Assembly (NCBI GenBank): GCA_035292785.1
Contig: DATDPK010000052.1
Location: forward strand, 1 to 49,311
Reading direction: 5' to 3'
Source of the DNA: CABMGU01 sp035292785
Lineage (GTDB): Archaea; Nanobdellota; Nanobdellia; Woesearchaeales; ARS49
DNA length: 49,311 nucleotides
Position numbers and translations under genes: made by a program. The notes below the pieces were generated by a model that saw only the letters and a list, made by a program, of their open reading frames with translations, was not told the DNA's origin and made no database searches. Below, one piece after another: positions 48,690 to 49,311 of this stretch (positions are counted from its first letter, which is position 1; each line of letters begins with the position of its first letter).

Positions 48690-49311
48690 CAAATCACCGG
48701 AGTTTCCCTCAAAAAGGAAATATCGTGGCTAAACAAATTGCGAATATCCTTGAAACCGAGCTTGAACATGCCAATACGGTCAATGCCGAGGCCCCAAGCC
48801 AGCACGCTCACGTGCCTGCCGAGCAAAGGCTTAACAACCTCAGGACGGAAAATTCCAGCGCCACCAAGCTCAATCCAGCCAAGCTGAGGGTGCTTTGCAA
48901 ACAATTCAGCGCTGGGCTCTGTGAAAGGAAAGTAACCTGGAACAATGCGAATTTCTTTCGCATCTGCAAACTCGCGCGCAAACATCTCAAGCAAGCCAAC
49001 AAGATGACGGAAATTAAGGCCCTCCTCAACAATAATGCCCTCTGTCTGGTTGAAATCAGGCAAATGAGTTGCGTCAATAACATCGTGCCTGAACACACGC
49101 GTAATACCAAAATACTTTCCAGGAATCTTCAAATCAGGAGAGCTCAGCATTCGGGCGCTGCAGGCAGTGCCCTGAGTGCGCAGCAAATGACGATGAGTGC
49201 GCTGAACATCAAAATCATAACGCCAGCCAGCGCTTCCATCTCCGCCAGTCTCGTGCATAGCTTTCACGCGCTTGACAAGCTTCTCATCAAGCTTTCCAAA
49301 CTTAGGCTCCT
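48689..49311 (-). CDS. pheS: Phenylalanyl-tRNA synthetase alpha subunit (C-terminal part, cut by the window edge)
   Basis: About 207 codons are visible; the 5' end lies beyond the right edge (the frame stays open to the last base). It holds class II motif 2 (FGITRVFRHDVIDATHLPDFNQ) and motif 3 (GLGIDRIGMFKLG), with the Phe-pocket segment between (ELGGAGIFRPEV). It is translated just before pheT with a one-base overlap. Confidence 0.97.
   Translation of the reverse strand, partial: EPKFGKLDEKLVKRVKAMHETGGDGSAGWRYDFDVQRTHRHLLRTQGTACSARMLSSPDLKIPGKYFGITRVFRHDVIDATHLPDFNQTEGIIVEEGLNFRHLVGLLEMFAREFADAKEIRIVPGYFPFTEPSAELFAKHPQLGWIELGGAGIFRPEVVKPLLGRHVSVLAWGLGIDRIGMFKLGFKDIRNLFSHDISFLRETPVI

Overview
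The window is chromosomal DNA of an archaeon. The evidence is RadA and RadB recombinases, an RPA-type single-strand binding protein, MBF1, ribosomal proteins eL34 and eL14, RNase P subunit p30, an archaeal-type NSUN methyltransferase, and TATA boxes about 26 bases before many start codons. Gene packing is very tight, genes are often short, and many surface proteins carry archaeal pilin-like N-termini. This fits a small-genome DPANN-type lineage, perhaps Diapherotrites/Iainarchaeota or a relative; the placement is inference. No rRNA, tRNA, CRISPR array or insertion sequence was recognised.

Layout. (1) 1-9.1 kb: a small unknown gene, then a leftward operon cysS - NSUN m5C methyltransferase - PUA protein - valS, a two-gene ABC exporter, and MBF1. 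(2) 9.1-16.0 kb: a leftward five-gene operon in which each stop overlaps the next start. It encodes two STT3-like proteins, two paralogous membrane-anchored thioredoxin-fold proteins without the CXXC pair, and a GT39-like glycosyltransferase. It looks like a protein-glycosylation module. (3) 16.1-22.2 kb: information processing (radB, S2, thpR, a TRAM protein, radA, an 88-residue conserved protein with a structured leader and a 17-codon ORF behind it, a DUF457-type membrane protein, RPA). (4) 22.3-42.7 kb: about 20 kb of mostly leftward genes for pilin-like and secreted cysteine-rich proteins. They lie in several operons, one of eight genes with a 1690-residue surface protein. The block is interrupted by an Lrp/AsnC-type regulator, a membrane protein with an aminoglycoside-phosphotransferase-like kinase fold, and an AbrB-PhoU regulator. 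No assembly ATPase or platform protein is in the window, so that machinery must be elsewhere. (5) 42.7-49.3 kb: a small secreted Cys-rich protein, rnp3, an RsuA-type pseudouridine synthase of bacterial kind, a ThiI-like protein with a ruined PP-loop, a cysteine desulfurase, eL34-eL14, pheT and the 3' part of pheS.

Gene expression. Many first genes of operons appear leaderless: an 8-base A/T box is centred 25-28 bases before the ATG. Genes inside operons overlap by ATGA, TGATG or TAATG junctions. Three divergent pairs seem to share one nearly symmetric TATA box. Two dyads with 7-base spacers are centred on the predicted transcription starts on either side of the Lrp-type gene. Convergent genes overlap at their 3' ends in six of seven pairs. 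The + strand is rich in A (and C) over most of the window whichever way the genes run, which suggests replication-linked strand asymmetry. Several starts were moved inward from the longest ORF to an ATG that fits a TATA box, a Shine-Dalgarno site or a stop-start overlap; each entry says so.
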